DNA of 8,463 nucleotides from contig BDTQ01000283.1 of assembly GCA_002898135.1 (NCBI GenBank), positions 1-8,463 on the forward strand. Reading direction: 5' to 3'. The stretch is from a bacterium BMS3Bbin07. GTDB taxonomy: Bacteria; Nitrospirota; Thermodesulfovibrionia; Thermodesulfovibrionales; JdFR-85. Positions 6,996 through 8,463 of this stretch are shown here, one piece after another. The notes under the pieces are model-generated. The model was not told the DNA's origin, ran no database searches, and worked only from the letters and a program-made list of their open reading frames with translations. Within the stretch, counting starts at the first letter, position 1, and each line of letters opens with the position of its first letter. The position numbers were made by a program, and so were the translations under genes.

Positions 6996-7837
6996 AGTCT
7001 TACAACTACGCCCTTTGATCTTAAGTATTCCTTTGCTTCCCTTATCGTGTATTCCCTGTAATGGAATATGGATGCAGCGAGAACAGCGTCTGCCTTGCCA
7101 TCGGTCAGGGCCTCGTAGAGGTGCTCAAGGTTTCCTGCTCCGCCGGATGCAATAACAGGTATGCCCACTGCCTCAGCTACAGTACCAGTGAGTTCTATGT
7201 CATAGCCGTCCTTTGTTCCGTCCCTGTCCATTGAGGTGAGCAATATTTCTCCAGCGCCGAGCTCTTCCATATATTGGGCCCACCTGACAGCATCAAGCCC
7301 TCTCGGTTTCCTGCCGCCGTGTGTATAAACCTCCCAGATAGGGGATTGACGATTGACGATTGACGATTTGAGATTCAGGAATTCAAGAGATTCGTTCTGC
7401 AACAGCCAGTCCGGAGGCTCTCCTGATGCCCCGCTGCATCTCCTGGCATCTATAGCCACCACTATACATTGACTGCCGAATTTTTCGGATGCCTCCCTGA
7501 TAAAGCCGGGATTTCTGATTGCAGTGGTATTTATTGAGACCTTGTCACAACCCGCATTCAGCAGATCGCGTATATCGTCGAGGTTCCTTATTCCACCTCC
7601 GACAGTTAGAGGCATGAAGACATCTTCAGCCGTTTTTTCCACCACGTGAAGGATGATATTGCGTTTTTCGTGTGAGGCCGTGATGTCAAGGAAGACAAGC
7701 TCGTCTGCTCCCTGTTCATCATAGTACAAGGCGTTTTCAACAGGGTCGCCGGCATCACGGATGTTTACAAAATTTACACCCTTTACCACGCGGCCGTCTC
7801 TTACGTCAAGGCATGGTATGATCCTTTTTGCAAGCAT
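6992..7837 (-). CDS. hisF: Imidazole glycerol phosphate synthase cyclase subunit HisF, with an in-frame insertion
   Basis: HisF, with the glutaminase HisH, converts PRFAR and ammonia to imidazole glycerol phosphate and AICAR in histidine synthesis. The (beta/alpha)8 barrel is clear: KRIIPCLDV with catalytic Asp11, GGGIR (80-84), VVAIDA with catalytic Asp130, [14 protein letters not shown] (171-184), [15 protein letters not shown] (194-208) and IASGGAGN (229-236). At 281 residues it is about 28 longer than usual. The excess lies at residues 134-167, in the loop after strand 5 on the active-site face, and includes SSIVNRQS encoded by a 7-bp tandem repeat. The remainder is intact, so the enzyme is probably functional. 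The start MLAKRIIP is the family start, with no Shine-Dalgarno but a TATAAT box just upstream. It is the first gene of the leftward operon; hisH is not in the window. Confidence 0.97.
   Translation of the reverse strand: MLAKRIIPCLDVRDGRVVKGVNFVNIRDAGDPVENALYYDEQGADELVFLDITASHEKRNIILHVVEKTAEDVFMPLTVGGGIRNLDDIRDLLNAGCDKVSINTTAIRNPGFIREASEKFGSQCIVVAIDARRCSGASGEPPDWLLQNESLEFLNLKSSIVNRQSPIWEVYTHGGRKPRGLDAVRWAQYMEELGAGEILLTSMDRDGTKDGYDIELTGTVAEAVGIPVIASGGAGNLEHLYEALTDGKADAVLAASIFHYREYTIREAKEYLRSKGVVVRL
7344..7364. repeat. Three tandem copies of a 7-bp unit inside hisF
   Basis: The unit gattgac is repeated exactly at 7344-7350, 7351-7357 and 7358-7364, followed by a partial copy gatt. Because 7 is not a multiple of 3, three copies read as seven different codons on the minus strand, encoding part of SSIVNRQS. 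The array lies in the stretch (about 7337-7438) that has no counterpart in ordinary HisF. Confidence 0.9.
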
Positions 7838-7845
7838 AGTTGAGT

Positions 7846-7854
7846 ATTATAACA
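7846..7854 (-). promoter_or_regulatory. Extended -10 promoter of hisF, probably leaderless
   Basis: Read on the minus strand this is TGTTATAAT: a perfect TATAAT (7851 to 7846) preceded by TG and one base, the extended -10 form. No good -35 box is seen 16-18 nt upstream, which extended -10 promoters tolerate. Eight nucleotides separate the box from the ATG at 7837, so the transcript should start within one or two bases of the start codon. Confidence 0.6.
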
Positions 7855-7887
7855 GTCCGGTTGAAAAAATGGACAGATTAGGGCTAA

Positions 7888-8463
<576 letters not shown>

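Noticed and set aside
7337..7438. Reading the hisF insertion as a frameshift or sequencing artefact
   Set aside because: The frame is the same before and after the insert and both flanks match HisF motifs, so the insertion is in frame.

Overview
The window is bacterial chromosomal DNA of moderate GC content, dense in genes and dominated by housekeeping functions. The gene set is a UPF0182 membrane protein, a YedF-type sulfur carrier protein, an HU-type nucleoid protein, transketolase, HisF and AroB, plus a tRNA-Val with an encoded CCA. Together with short dispersed-looking repeats in the spacers and inside one gene, this suggests an uncultured or environmental anaerobe of the Nitrospirota / former Deltaproteobacteria type. 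That placement is inference from gene style; no phylogenetic marker was compared. I see no CRISPR array, transposase, phage gene or defence system.

Left part (1-3669, plus strand): the last 24 codons of an unidentified gene; a spacer holding what looks like the N-terminal remnant of a small cupin gene (179-313); then a two-gene unit of an 896-residue UPF0182 integral membrane protein and a YedF-like protein (TusA domain plus DsrE-like domain). The UPF0182 gene has a perfect TATAAT box 7 nt before its ATG and no Shine-Dalgarno sequence, so it is probably read from a leaderless mRNA.

Middle (3670-4438): a symmetric inverted repeat made of 7-bp motifs spaced exactly 10 bp apart, then tRNA-Val(CAC), then a monocistronic HU gene with its own promoter, strong Shine-Dalgarno and hairpin terminator.

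Right part (4439-7837, minus strand): an operon transcribed leftward, hisF, possibly a 53-codon small ORF, tkt, then a small three-helix membrane protein of unknown function. Spacings are short or overlapping. HisF carries an in-frame insertion of about 28 residues just after catalytic Asp130, partly made of a tandem 7-bp repeat. Divergent from hisF, and sharing a 95-bp promoter region with it, is aroB, cut by the window end. Transketolase links this block metabolically: it makes erythrose-4-phosphate for the shikimate pathway (AroB) and exchanges pentose phosphates that feed PRPP for histidine synthesis (HisF).

I did not find a clear new multi-gene system. The most unusual items are the repeat insertion in hisF, the helically phased inverted repeat before the tRNA, the apparently leaderless promoters, and the candidate small ORF between hisF and tkt.
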